In this document: one piece after another, positions 41,403 through 50,532 of the stretch
Layout: every line of letters starts with the position of its first letter
Position numbering within the stretch: position 1 is the stretch's first letter
Assembly (NCBI GenBank): GCA_965216905.1
Contig: OZ244213.1
Span: forward strand, 124,001-188,000
Length of the DNA stretch: 64,000 nucleotides
Reading direction: 5' to 3'
From: G965216905 sp965216905
Lineage (GTDB): Bacteria > Actinomycetota > Acidimicrobiia > Spongiisociales > ZC4RG35
The notes under the pieces: generated by a model
What the model was told of the DNA's origin: nothing
What the model saw: only the letters and a program-made list of their open reading frames with translations
Databases searched by the model: none
Translations under genes and position numbers: made by a program

Positions 41403-43451
41403 TCAGTCGAGGGCCGACGGGCCGTGCTCGAGCAGCTGCACCAGGGTGGGTTCGTCGATGACGGGAGTGTCGAGGGATTCGGCCTTGGTGAGTTTGGCGG
41501 CGCCGGGTGAGGCGCCGGCGACGACCGCCGTGGTCTTCTTCGACACCGAGCCCGTGACCTTCCCCCCGAGACGAGCGACCGCCTCCTCCACCTCGTCACG
41601 GGTGAACCGTTCCAGGGTCCCCGTCACAACCAGGGTCACCCCGGAGAGCGTCTGCTCCGCTCTCTCGGACGGCTCAGGCTCGGGGTCGGCGAGGCGGACA
41701 CCGGCGGAACGGAACCGCTCGATCAGCTCACGGCTCTCCGGTTCGCCGGCCCACTCGATCCAGGCTTGGGCGATCGTCGCCCCGATGCCGTCGATCCCCA
41801 CCAGTTCCTCCTCGGTGGCGACCATCAACACGTCGATCGAACGGAACCGGCGGGCGAACTCCTTGGCAGCAGCCGGACCGACGTGTCGGATGCCGAGCCC
41901 GATCAGGAGTCGCTCCAGAGGCCGGTCCCGTGCCGCTTCGATCCCCTCCATGAGGTTGTTGATCGAGACTTCACCCCAGCCTTCGAAGGCCGCGAAGTCC
42001 TCCGGCGCAAGCGTGAAGATGTCGGCGGGCCCACCGATCAGCCCTTCCCGGACCAGCAGGTCGATGGTCTTGTAGCCCAGGCCTTCGATGTCCATCGCCG
42101 AACGCCCTGCGAAGAAGAACAGCCACTCACGGAGTCGCGACGGGCAGGCCAACCCGCCGGTGCAACGGGCTACCTTCTCGTCCTCCGGGCGTACGATCGG
42201 ATTGCCACAGAACGGGCAGGCGGCCGGCATGGACCACACCTGTTCCTCGCCCGTCCGGGCCGCCACCACCGGGCCCAGAACCTCCGGGATGACGTCACCG
42301 GCCCGGCGGACGATCACCGTGTCCCCGATCCGGACGTCCTTCAGCTGCACCTGCTCTTCGTTGTGCAGCGTGGCCATCGCCACGTTGGCGCCCCCCACGA
42401 ACACCGGCTCGAGCACGGCAAACGGGGTCGCCGCGCCCGTCCTCCCGATGTTGATCTGGATGTCACGCAGCGTCGTGGTCCGCTCCTCGGGCGGGAACTT
42501 GTAGGCGATCGCCCACCGGGGTGCCCGAGCGGTGAACCCCAGCCGATCCTGAAGCTCCAGCGCGTCGACCTTCACGACCACACCGTCCGTCTGATATCCG
42601 ATGTCGTGCCGGTCCCGTTCGATCCGCTCGATGTATGTGAGTGCCGCGTCGAGATCCGGGGCGGCTTCGGCGATGGGGTTGACTCGCAGTCCGAGGGAAG
42701 AGAGATATCCGGTGGCTTCCGAGTGACGGGCCAGCCGCGGCCCGCCGTCGATCACGCCGGCTTGATACACCCAGATCCCCAGCGATCGGCCGGCGGTGAC
42801 CGTCGGATCCTTCTGCCGAACGGAGCCGGCCGCCGCGTTCCGAGGATTCGTGAAGAGCCGATCCCCCCGTTCCTGCTGCGCTTCGTTCAGCGCTTGGAAT
42901 GCGGCGTCGTCCATGTAGACCTCGCCGCGTACCTCCAGCACCGACGGAACGTCGTCCCCCAGCAATCTCAGGGGCACGGATTGGAGGGTCCGGAGGTTGG
43001 CGGTGATGTTCTCCCCGGTGGTGCCATCCCCCCGTGTCGCCCCGCTCACCAGCACCCCGTCCTCGTAGACCAGCACCACCGCCAGGCCGTCGATCTTGGG
43101 CTCACAGACGTAGCCGTCCGGCCGGTCTCCCAGCTGTCGGACCAACCGCTGCTCCCAGGCCTCGAGGTCGGCTCGGTCCTCGGCGTTGTCGAGCGAGAAC
43201 AGCGGCCGCAGATGTTTCACCGGTTCGAAGAGGCTCGACGGCGCCGCCCCCACCCGCTGGGTCGGCGAGTCGGGCGTGATCAGATCCGGGTGCTCTTCCT
43301 CGATCGACTGCAACCGGCGAACCAGCGCGTCGTACTCGGCGTCGTCGACCACCGGCTCATCGAGGACGTAGTAGCGGTGGGCATGAGCACGGATCTCTCG
43401 ACGGAGCGCCTCGGCCCGTTCGGCTGGGTCGTCGGCCGCTGGCTCGGACAT
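41403..43451 (-). CDS. ligA: NAD-dependent DNA ligase
   Basis: 682 residues. Adenylation Lys in CEPKIDGLAVVLVYEDG, NTase segments (GATRGDGTTGENITANLRT, LEVRGEVYMDDAAF, FTNPRNAAAGSVRQKD, GYQTDGVVVKVD), OB fold, four-Cys zinc finger (ACPFCGNPIVRPEDEKVARC plus GLACPSR), HhH tandem near residue 500 and C-terminal BRCT (GVTLVVTGTLERFTRDEVEE). It seals nicks in replication. The ATG overlaps the purE stop by one base. Confidence 0.96.
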   Translation of the reverse strand: MSEPAADDPAERAEALRREIRAHAHRYYVLDEPVVDDAEYDALVRRLQSIEEEHPDLITPDSPTQRVGAAPSSLFEPVKHLRPLFSLDNAEDRADLEAWEQRLVRQLGDRPDGYVCEPKIDGLAVVLVYEDGVLVSGATRGDGTTGENITANLRTLQSVPLRLLGDDVPSVLEVRGEVYMDDAAFQALNEAQQERGDRLFTNPRNAAAGSVRQKDPTVTAGRSLGIWVYQAGVIDGGPRLARHSEATGYLSSLGLRVNPIAEAAPDLDAALTYIERIERDRHDIGYQTDGVVVKVDALELQDRLGFTARAPRWAIAYKFPPEERTTTLRDIQINIGRTGAATPFAVLEPVFVGGANVAMATLHNEEQVQLKDVRIGDTVIVRRAGDVIPEVLGPVVAARTGEEQVWSMPAACPFCGNPIVRPEDEKVARCTGGLACPSRLREWLFFFAGRSAMDIEGLGYKTIDLLVREGLIGGPADIFTLAPEDFAAFEGWGEVSINNLMEGIEAARDRPLERLLIGLGIRHVGPAAAKEFARRFRSIDVLMVATEEELVGIDGIGATIAQAWIEWAGEPESRELIERFRSAGVRLADPEPEPSERAEQTLSGVTLVVTGTLERFTRDEVEEAVARLGGKVTGSVSKKTTAVVAGASPGAAKLTKAESLDTPVIDEPTLVQLLEHGPSALD

Positions 43452-43942
43452 CAGACCTCGAGCACCCCGTCGAGCTCGTCGTTCTGACGGGTGGCCTTGG
43501 CCTCGAGCGCGGCGCGATGGTCGTCGAGCGCGGCGGTGAGCCGAGCATCGCCCACGGCCAGGATCCGCACCGCCATCAACGCGGCGTTGACGGCCCCTCC
43601 CACCGCCATCGTGGCCACCGGCACCCCCGCCGGCATCTGCACGATCGAGAGCAACGCGTCCATCCCACCCATCGATGTGATCGGCACCGGGACGCCGATC
43701 ACCGGAAGGCTGGTCACCGAAGCCAGCATCCCGGGGAGGTGGGCGGCGCCTCCCGCCCCGGCGATGATGACCGAGTATCCGTGGCCGACCGCGGTCCGGC
43801 CGAACTCCAGCATCCGCTCGGGACTGCGATGGGCAGAGACGACCCGAACGTCCGCCTCGACTCCGAACTCGGCCAGCGTGATGGTCGCCGGGCGAAGAGT
43901 GGGCAGGTCTGACGAACTCCCCATGACGACCGCCACCTTCAT
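43451..43942 (-). CDS. purE: N5-carboxyaminoimidazole ribonucleotide mutase
   Basis: 163 residues. Signatures VVMGSSSDLPTLRPA, VVSAHRSPERMLEFG, IAGAGGAAHLPGMLAS, VIGVPVPITSMGGMDALLSI, VQMPAGVPVATMAVGGAVNAAL. It rearranges N5-CAIR to CAIR in purine synthesis, receiving the product of PurK, whose gene lies 24 bp upstream. Confidence 0.95.
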   Translation of the reverse strand: MKVAVVMGSSSDLPTLRPATITLAEFGVEADVRVVSAHRSPERMLEFGRTAVGHGYSVIIAGAGGAAHLPGMLASVTSLPVIGVPVPITSMGGMDALLSIVQMPAGVPVATMAVGGAVNAALMAVRILAVGDARLTAALDDHRAALEAKATRQNDELDGVLEV

Positions 43943-43966
43943 CGTGTCACCTTCACTGGGTCACCT

Positions 43967-45124
43967 TCACGACACACCGATCTCGGGGACGTCACCGCCC
44001 AGCGCACGGATCGCCGCCCACGCGCGATCCGCCGCCCGGTTGGGATCGGAATCATTCACCGTCACATGCCCGATCTTACGATTGGGACGAGGCTCCTTCC
44101 CATACAGGTGGACTCGCACCTCCGGATCGACGGCCAAGGCGCCGGCCAGCCGCTCGCCGGGCTCGACCGGATCTCCGGAGCCGATGAGGTTCACCATGAC
44201 CGCATGCGGGGTGCGGAGCGACGGATCGCCGAGCGGAAGCCCGGCGACCGCCCGGAGGTGGTTCTCGAACTGTGAGGTCACGCATGCGTCGATGCTGTGA
44301 TGGCCGGAGTTGTGCGGGCGAACCGCCAGCTCGTTGACCACCAGACGCCCCTCGACGACGAAGAGTTCCATCGCCATCACTCCCACCGCCCCGATCGACT
44401 CGGCCGCGGTCACCGCCATTCGACGGCTCTCGTCCGCGAGCTGTTCGGGCAACGGGGCCGGAGCAACGACCTGCCGGCACTGGCCGTCGACCTGGATGGT
44501 GGCGACCGGATCGTAGACGACGATGGCACCGTCGGCTCCCCGGACCACGAAGGCCGCCACCTCCCGATCGATGTCGAGGAGTGGTTCGGCCAGCAGGCTC
44601 GGAGAGCGGGCGGTCAGCTTGGGAACGATGGCGGTGAGGTCGGCCGGGTCGTCGACCGGGAAGACCCCTCGACCGTCGTATCCACCGCGTGCCGGCTTCA
44701 ACACCAGCGGACCCCACTCGCCGAAGACGTCCTGTGCCTCGCCGACGCTCCGCACGCGCCTCCACGGCGGCACCGGCAGCCCCGACCACTCGACGGCACG
44801 CCGCATTCCCAGCTTGTCGGCGACAACGCTCAACGCCTTGACGGGCGGTCGGATGACGGCACCACCCCGTTCGATGTCGGCCAGACCTTCGATGTCGACG
44901 ACTTCGTGGTCGAAGGTCATCACGTCGCAGGCTTTGGCGAATGCGCCCAGGTCGGTGTCCATCATCGCCGAACCGATCGAGTACCGCCCCGATACGGCTG
45001 CGGCCGGATCCTCGGCAGTCTGGGCGAGGTACGTCATCGGCAGTCCCAGACCGATCGCGGCCTGATGCATCATGCGGGCGAGTTGACCGGCGCCCACCAC
45101 CCCGATCGTCGGTGTTCCTGGCAT
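43967..45124 (-). CDS. purK: N5-carboxyaminoimidazole ribonucleotide synthase
   Basis: 385 residues beginning MPGTPTIGVVGAGQLARMMH. ATP-grasp enzyme: PLVLKPARGGYDGRGVF, AEPLLDIDREVAAFVVRG, VMAMELFVVEGRLVVNELAVRPHNSGHHSIDAC, SQFENHLRAVAGLPLGD. It carboxylates AIR using ATP and bicarbonate. TACCGT 7 bases upstream supports ATG 45124 over a longer frame that extends to 45526. Confidence 0.95.
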   Translation of the reverse strand: MPGTPTIGVVGAGQLARMMHQAAIGLGLPMTYLAQTAEDPAAAVSGRYSIGSAMMDTDLGAFAKACDVMTFDHEVVDIEGLADIERGGAVIRPPVKALSVVADKLGMRRAVEWSGLPVPPWRRVRSVGEAQDVFGEWGPLVLKPARGGYDGRGVFPVDDPADLTAIVPKLTARSPSLLAEPLLDIDREVAAFVVRGADGAIVVYDPVATIQVDGQCRQVVAPAPLPEQLADESRRMAVTAAESIGAVGVMAMELFVVEGRLVVNELAVRPHNSGHHSIDACVTSQFENHLRAVAGLPLGDPSLRTPHAVMVNLIGSGDPVEPGERLAGALAVDPEVRVHLYGKEPRPNRKIGHVTVNDSDPNRAADRAWAAIRALGGDVPEIGVS

Positions 45125-45131
45125 CGGCGAG

Positions 45132-45137
45132 ACGGTA
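45132..45137 (-). promoter_or_regulatory. -10 hexamer TACCGT, leaderless type, for purK-purE-ligA
   Basis: Ends 7 bases before the purK ATG. Confidence 0.5.
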
Positions 45138-45203
45138 GCGAGTGTGGCTCGGCTCATCGGATACGGGATCTCATCGATCTGGAGCGGAAGCCGGCACCGG
45201 CGG

Positions 45204-45209
45204 TACCGT
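45204..45209 (+). promoter_or_regulatory. -10 hexamer TACCGT, leaderless type
   Basis: Ends 6 bases before ATG 45216, supporting the lipoprotein start. Confidence 0.48.
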
Positions 45210-45215
45210 CGCATC

Positions 45216-46295
45216 ATGCGTCTGAGAACCGCCGCTGCCCTGCTGGCTGCCCTCCCGCTGATTCCCGCCTGCGTGAGCTTGTCGGGCACCGGTTCCACAA
45301 CGGAGCCTTCCAACGCTCGAACCCTTCCGACTTCGACCACCACCACGACCGATCCTGACGACCCGATCCGGCCTCCGGAGCCGACCGAACCGCCGGATGG
45401 CGGCCAGGAGGCTGCCGGGTTGCCGCCGGTGTTGCTCGCCAGCCCCGACGGGCTGTTTCTCATCACCGGAGACTTCCTCCCTGCCCGCCTGCTCGACGGC
45501 CCCGTTGCCATCGCCGTCGAGGACACACGGGGCGGGGTGGTCTTTCAGCGAGCGGAGTTCGCGGCCGGGCGGAGCAGCATCCTCAACCTCCGACCCGATG
45601 ATCCCGAGCCTCGAACGGTGGTCTCGGTGCCGGCCGAAGCGGCGCTCCAACTGCACGGGGTGACTCCGGGACCAGGCGACGCACCGTCCATCTGGTTCTC
45701 CCGCTGGGAGGGCACCACTCCGGAGACGGTCACCCAGACCATCCTCCGTCGTCCGCTCGACGACCCGGCCACCGAGGAGCTGGAACGCGGCAGTGGCTGG
45801 GAGCGTTCGTCACGGTTGCGCCCGACCCCCGAGCTCGTGCTGATCGAGTGGGCCGACGCCGACCGGCGTGGGCTGCAATTCCGCGACGTCGATTGGAGCG
45901 AAGTCGTGGTCGGCGCCAACCCCTATCCGCCGGCGGGCGAGCGCCGGTGTTCCGAATGCCCGCGATCGGCAACGTTGGCGGACGACGCCCAAAGGGCTGC
46001 CTGGCTGGAAGCGGTGACCGTCGGCGACGACCGATCCGACGACGTGGTGGTGGTCGACCTCGCCGGTCGAGCGGAGCTCTCTCGCTGGTCCCTCGGCGCC
46101 GACGCCGGACTCGAGGCAGAGCTGGACCTCCACGGCGACCATGTGCTCATCAACACCTGGGACCCGGACAACGAGCAATGGTATCCACCGCTGGTCCTCG
46201 ACCTCACGAACGGCAACATCGAGTTGGTGGACAGCCCCGGACGGGGCCGGCTGGTTCGGGTGGATGCAGCCGGAGGCGGTCTCGCCGTCCCCTGA
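45216..46295 (+). CDS. Lipoprotein of unknown function, probable beta-propeller-like domain
   Basis: 359 residues. Signal with lipobox LAALPLIPAC, then a Thr/Pro-rich linker to about residue 70. The remainder has repeating short beta motifs (LLASPDGLFLITGDFLPARL, GGVVFQRAEFA, APSIWFSRWEG, RLRPTPELVLIEWADA, VVVVDLAGRAELSRWSL), suggestive of a propeller, with a Cys pair in RRCSECP. No family was recognised. It is divergent from purK and 14 bp from the convergent mnmA. Confidence 0.62.
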   Translation: MRLRTAAALLAALPLIPACVSLSGTGSTTEPSNARTLPTSTTTTTDPDDPIRPPEPTEPPDGGQEAAGLPPVLLASPDGLFLITGDFLPARLLDGPVAIAVEDTRGGVVFQRAEFAAGRSSILNLRPDDPEPRTVVSVPAEAALQLHGVTPGPGDAPSIWFSRWEGTTPETVTQTILRRPLDDPATEELERGSGWERSSRLRPTPELVLIEWADADRRGLQFRDVDWSEVVVGANPYPPAGERRCSECPRSATLADDAQRAAWLEAVTVGDDRSDDVVVVDLAGRAELSRWSLGADAGLEAELDLHGDHVLINTWDPDNEQWYPPLVLDLTNGNIELVDSPGRGRLVRVDAAGGGLAVP

Positions 46296-46309
46296 TGACA
46301 CGGCCCGGG

Positions 46310-47416
46310 TCAGGGACCGGTCGATTGAATCACCCCGGATCCGACGACGACCTCGTCGCGGTACAGGGCCAGCGTCTGGCCGGGAGCAACTCCGAACTGG
46401 CGTTCACGGAAACGCACCTCCACCCCCGACACGTCGACTGCGGCCGTTGCCCCGTGTGCTCGGTACTGGGCGACCAGCTCCGCCGATTCGATGGCGACCG
46501 GGGAAGGCGGAGACCCTCCGACCCGACCCGAACCGTTCGGACCGTCTCCGTCATCCACCCAATTCCACCCTCGGACCCGTGCCCGAGAGACCGCCAGGTC
46601 CTCCCGCCGGCCGACCACGACGGTCGCCGATGGAGCATCGACGCCGACGACGTAGCGGGGGGACCCCGCAGCCACGCCCAGCCCGCGACGTTGACCGATG
46701 GTGACGGTGCCGATTCCGCCGTGGGTGCCGAGCCGGGTTCCGTGGGTGTCGACGATCGGACCGGGCCGATCGGCATCCGGTGCCCGGCTCCGGAGGAAGT
46801 CGCGGTAGTCGCCGGTGCCGACGAAGCAGATGTCCATGCTCTCGGGCTTCGCGGCCGTCCGCAGCCCGAGGTCGTCCGCCACGCGCCGGGTTTCGGACTT
46901 CGACATCCCGCCGATCGGGAAACGCACCCGAGCGAGCTCGGACTGGCTCAACATCGACAGGACATAGGACTGGTCCTTGGCCGGGTCGACGCCCCGCAGG
47001 AGCTGCCACCGTCCGCCGACCATCCGGGTTCGTGCATAGTGGCCGGTGACCAGCAGGTCACCACCCATCTCCTCGGTCTGAGCGAGCAGGCGGTCGAACT
47101 TGACGGTCCGGTTGCATTCGATGCACGGGTTCGGCGTCCGTCCGGCGAGGTAGTCGGAAACGAAGTGCTCGATGACGCCCTCGGAGAAGTCACGGGTGTA
47201 GTCGAGGACGTAATACGGAATGCCGAGTTGTGCTGCGACGCGCCTGGCGTCCTCGGAGTCGCTCACCGTGCAGCATCCGGCGGTGGGCGCCGCCCCGTCC
47301 GGACCACTCCACAGCTTGAGCGTGACACCGATGACCTCGTGACCTGCGTCACACATCAGCGCGGCCGCCACCGACGAGTCGACTCCTCCCGACATGGCGA
47401 CGACGACCGTGCTCAT
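46310..47416 (-). CDS. mnmA: tRNA-specific 2-thiouridylase
   Basis: 368 residues. PP-loop AMSGGVDSSVAAALM, active-site Cys in AGCCTVSDSEDARRVA and NPCIECNRTVKFD, KDQSYVLSMLSQSELARVRFPIG, and MDICFVG. It thiolates U34 of tRNA(Lys/Glu/Gln) using sulfur relayed from a cysteine desulfurase. The gene for one lies directly upstream with an ATGA overlap, consistent with a physical handover of sulfur. Confidence 0.95.
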   Translation of the reverse strand: MSTVVVAMSGGVDSSVAAALMCDAGHEVIGVTLKLWSGPDGAAPTAGCCTVSDSEDARRVAAQLGIPYYVLDYTRDFSEGVIEHFVSDYLAGRTPNPCIECNRTVKFDRLLAQTEEMGGDLLVTGHYARTRMVGGRWQLLRGVDPAKDQSYVLSMLSQSELARVRFPIGGMSKSETRRVADDLGLRTAAKPESMDICFVGTGDYRDFLRSRAPDADRPGPIVDTHGTRLGTHGGIGTVTIGQRRGLGVAAGSPRYVVGVDAPSATVVVGRREDLAVSRARVRGWNWVDDGDGPNGSGRVGGSPPSPVAIESAELVAQYRAHGATAAVDVSGVEVRFRERQFGVAPGQTLALYRDEVVVGSGVIQSTGP

Positions 47417-48522
47417 GCGACGGCCCCTCGGATGATGGCGGCCGCCCGAATCGCATCATCCTCGGTCGAACCACGACCGAACGAGAAACGCAGACACTCC
47501 CGAGCGGACGTTTCGGTCATGCCCATGGCGGTCAACACCGGGCTGACCGTGGCCGCCCCGGAGGCGCATGACGAGCCGGCCGATGCCGCCACCCCCGCGC
47601 GGTCCAACCGGACCAGCAGCGTCTCGTTCCGGATGCCTCCGATCCTGAGATGGGCATGGCTCGCCAGGGCGGCGGACGTATCGATCGTACGCTCGCCCAC
47701 ACCGGTCAGCTCCTGCTCGAAGCGGTGGCGAATCGCCTCGAGCGCGGGGACGAGGGTCTCGCGCTCGGATACGGCGAGCTCCATGGCGGTCGCCATCCCG
47801 ACGGCACCCATGACGTTGGCGGTTCCAGATCGGCGCCCGAGCTCTTGACCACCACCGTCGAGGATCGGTGCCAACCCCACGCCATCACGGACGTAGAGCA
47901 GCCCGACACCCTTGGGCCCTCCGAACTTGTGCGCGGACAACGACAGCAGGTCCACGCCCAGCTCCTCGACGTTCACCTCACATGTGGCGAACGCCTGGAC
48001 GGCGTCGGTGTGTACCGGCACTCGCCCGCCGACCGCCTCCACCACCTGCCGGACAGGCTGAATGGCACCCGTCTCGTTGTTGGCGTACATCACCGAGACC
48101 ACGACGGTGTTCGAGGCCACCGCCTCCGCCACCTCGTCAGGGTCCACTCGGCACCTTGCGTCGACACCCACCACCTCGACCTGCGCACCCCAGTCGACGC
48201 ACCGGTGGGCAGCTTGGCTGACGGCTTCATGCTCGATCGCCGTCGTCACGACGTGGGCACCGTTGTGGCCGGCCAGCCCCTTGATGGCGAGGTTGTCCGA
48301 CTCGGTCCCCCCGGCGGTGAAGACGATCTCGGCGGGGCGGCATCCGAGAACCGCCGCCACCCGCTCCCGCGCCGACTCGAGTGCGTTCTTGGCGCTCCGA
48401 GCGACCGCATGACCACCCGAGGCGTTCCCAAACGTATCGGTGGCGAAGGGATGCATCGCCTCGAAGACCTCCGGGCGCATCGGGGTGGTGGCGGCGTGGT
48501 CGAGGTAGATCGGCCGGGCCAT
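47413..48522 (-). CDS. Cysteine desulfurase (IscS/NifS family)
   Basis: 369 residues beginning MARPIYLDHAATTPMRPEV. PLP-binding Lys in LSLSAHKFGGPKGVGLLYVR, ETGAIQPVRQV, HTDAVQAF and catalytic Cys loop SAGSSCASGA. It releases sulfur from L-cysteine as enzyme persulfide. Coupling to mnmA points to tRNA thiolation as one acceptor; Fe-S assembly is also possible. Upstream pepA may be in the same run, 59 bp away. Confidence 0.92.
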   Translation of the reverse strand: MARPIYLDHAATTPMRPEVFEAMHPFATDTFGNASGGHAVARSAKNALESARERVAAVLGCRPAEIVFTAGGTESDNLAIKGLAGHNGAHVVTTAIEHEAVSQAAHRCVDWGAQVEVVGVDARCRVDPDEVAEAVASNTVVVSVMYANNETGAIQPVRQVVEAVGGRVPVHTDAVQAFATCEVNVEELGVDLLSLSAHKFGGPKGVGLLYVRDGVGLAPILDGGGQELGRRSGTANVMGAVGMATAMELAVSERETLVPALEAIRHRFEQELTGVGERTIDTSAALASHAHLRIGGIRNETLLVRLDRAGVAASAGSSCASGAATVSPVLTAMGMTETSARECLRFSFGRGSTEDDAIRAAAIIRGAVA

Positions 48523-48581
48523 GCCCGCATTGTCGCGTGCGTGCGGGTCCACGCCGCCGACCGGTGCCGCCGAACGAGTGC

Positions 48582-50024
48582 TCAGGATGCGTAGGACTCG
48601 GCCAGGGCGATGAGTGTGCGAACCCCAAACCCGGTCCCACCCTTGGGGATGTAATGCTCGGCGTCGTCGACGGACGCAGGACCGGCGATATCGATGTGAA
48701 CCCAGCTTCGGTCCCCGACGAACTCCCGCAGCAACAGCGAGGCGGTGATCGCCCCTCCGTACCTGCCCTTTCCCGTGTTCTTCATGTCGGCGATCTGCGA
48801 GTCGATCATCGACCGGTAGTCGTCGGGCAGAGGCATCGGCCACATCCTCTCGCCCGCCGCTTCGGCGGCGGCGATCAGCCGATCCACGGCGTCGACATCG
48901 TTGCCGAAGACGCCGGCGATCTTCTGGCCGAGCGCCACGGTGATGGCACCGGTGAGGGTGGCCAGGTCGACGATCAGGTCCGGCTCCATCTCGGTCGCCA
49001 GACACAGTCCGTCGGCGAGGACCAGTCGCCCTTCGGCGTCGGTGTTGAGGACTTCGATGGTCTTACCGTTCCGATACCGGATGACATCGCCGGGACGCTG
49101 GGCCCCTGCACCCGGGAGGTTCTCCGCCATCGCGGCCATGGCGTGAACCTCGACGGGGAGTCCCAGCTGCGCGATCGCGATGGCTGCGGACGAAACTGCG
49201 GCGGCACCCGCCATGTCGTCCTTCATCGATTCCATCGACGAAGCCGGTTTGATCGACAACCCACCGGAGTCGAAGACGATCCCCTTGCCCACGAACACCA
49301 GCTTGGCGCGTGCCCGTTTGGGTTTGTGGACGAGGTGGATCATGCACGGTGGCCTGCTCGATCCCGATCCAACGCCCCGCAGACCGTTCAGTTGTTCGGC
49401 TTCCAGCCGGTCACCGGCGATGACCTCGACATCCATTCCCGCCGCTTCGGCCCGCTCACCCACCAGCGTGGCGAACGTCAGGGGCGGCTTGTCCGAGGCC
49501 GGCATGTTGACGAGGTCTCGAGCGGCCAACACGGCCTCGACGACGATCCGCGACCGCTCGGCCTGCTCCTTCCATTCCTTCGGAGCCGCCAGGAGCGTCA
49601 GTGTGAGGTCCGGTCGGTCCTCCGTGCTGCTCTTGTACCGTTCGAAGCGGTAGTCGGCCAGTCCGACACCGTCGAGGACGGCCTCGATCGCACCGTCGAG
49701 CGGCACCTGATGGAGGGTGGTGGCGATTGCGGCGGACTTGCCGGCCGCCTGACGGCCGATGGCGGCCGCCTGACGGAGTTCTTCGGCGCCCGCTTCCTCC
49801 CCCAACCCGACCACGACGACACGCGACGCCTCGCCGTCGGGCCACGGCACGGTCACCGACGTACCCAGCTCGCCGCGGAACCCGGCGTCATCGAGGACGT
49901 CGCCGAGCCAGCCACCGACCTTCTTCAGATGTGACGACGACCCCTTGGTCGGCTTCCGGCCGTGATGCATTCCCAGGAGGAGGACGGAACCGGGCGGGAT
50001 CTTCCGTGAGCTGTTGACGTGCAT
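48582..50024 (-). CDS. pepA: Leucyl aminopeptidase (M17)
   Basis: 480 residues. M17 motifs: LVFVGKGIVFDSGGLSIKP (Lys and Asp ligands), SMKDDMAGAAAV, AMAAMAENLPGAGAQRPGDV, and the catalytic signature NTDAEGRLVLADGL. It is a dimetal, hexameric cytoplasmic exopeptidase in known relatives, and some bind DNA. TAATCT 6 bases before the ATG marks a leaderless start. Confidence 0.93.
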   Translation of the reverse strand: MHVNSSRKIPPGSVLLLGMHHGRKPTKGSSSHLKKVGGWLGDVLDDAGFRGELGTSVTVPWPDGEASRVVVVGLGEEAGAEELRQAAAIGRQAAGKSAAIATTLHQVPLDGAIEAVLDGVGLADYRFERYKSSTEDRPDLTLTLLAAPKEWKEQAERSRIVVEAVLAARDLVNMPASDKPPLTFATLVGERAEAAGMDVEVIAGDRLEAEQLNGLRGVGSGSSRPPCMIHLVHKPKRARAKLVFVGKGIVFDSGGLSIKPASSMESMKDDMAGAAAVSSAAIAIAQLGLPVEVHAMAAMAENLPGAGAQRPGDVIRYRNGKTIEVLNTDAEGRLVLADGLCLATEMEPDLIVDLATLTGAITVALGQKIAGVFGNDVDAVDRLIAAAEAAGERMWPMPLPDDYRSMIDSQIADMKNTGKGRYGGAITASLLLREFVGDRSWVHIDIAGPASVDDAEHYIPKGGTGFGVRTLIALAESYAS

Positions 50025-50030
50025 GCCCGC

Positions 50031-50036
50031 AGATTA
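50031..50036 (-). promoter_or_regulatory. -10 hexamer TAATCT, leaderless type
   Basis: Ends 6 bases before the pepA ATG. Confidence 0.48.
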
Positions 50037-50067
50037 CGCAGCCCGTCGGATGTGCCACCATTCGCTG

Positions 50068-50511
50068 ATGGCCAAGATCAGGACCTCCGTCGACATCTCG
50101 GCACCCATCGACACGGTCTGGGAGGCGGCCGCCGATCTCGCCACCCATCACGAGTGGATGGCAGACGCCGAGAGCATCGAGTTCGAGTCCGACCAACGCC
50201 GAGGGATCGGCACCCGGATGCGCGTCCTCACCACGGTGGGCCCACTCCGCACCACCGATCTGATGGAGGTGATCGAGTGGATCGAGGGACGGAGCATCGG
50301 AGTCCGGCACACCGGAATGGTGACGGGCACCGGCCGATTCGAACTGGCAGCGATCGCCGGCGGCACCCGCTTCAGCTGGGTCGAGGATCTGTCATTCCCC
50401 ACCATCGCCGGCGGCGAGCTCACCGCGACGATCGCCAAACCGGTGCTCGGTGCCATCTGGCGCCGGAACCTGACGGGGCTGAAACGAAGGATCGAGTCTC
50501 GAGCTTCGTGA
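50068..50511 (+). CDS. SRPBCC-fold (polyketide cyclase/START-like) protein
   Basis: 147 residues from ATG 50068. AKIRTSVDISAPIDTVWEAAADLATHHEWM is the usual opening of the SRPBCC superfamily, and a long C-terminal helix (IAKPVLGAIWRRNLTGLKRRIES) closes the hydrophobic cavity. It probably binds a small hydrophobic ligand. An upstream in-frame ATG at 50014 would overlap the pepA start region and adds non-homologous sequence. Confidence 0.8.
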   Translation: MAKIRTSVDISAPIDTVWEAAADLATHHEWMADAESIEFESDQRRGIGTRMRVLTTVGPLRTTDLMEVIEWIEGRSIGVRHTGMVTGTGRFELAAIAGGTRFSWVEDLSFPTIAGGELTATIAKPVLGAIWRRNLTGLKRRIESRAS

Positions 50512-50532
50512 CATGCGGAGCTGGGCCGGCTC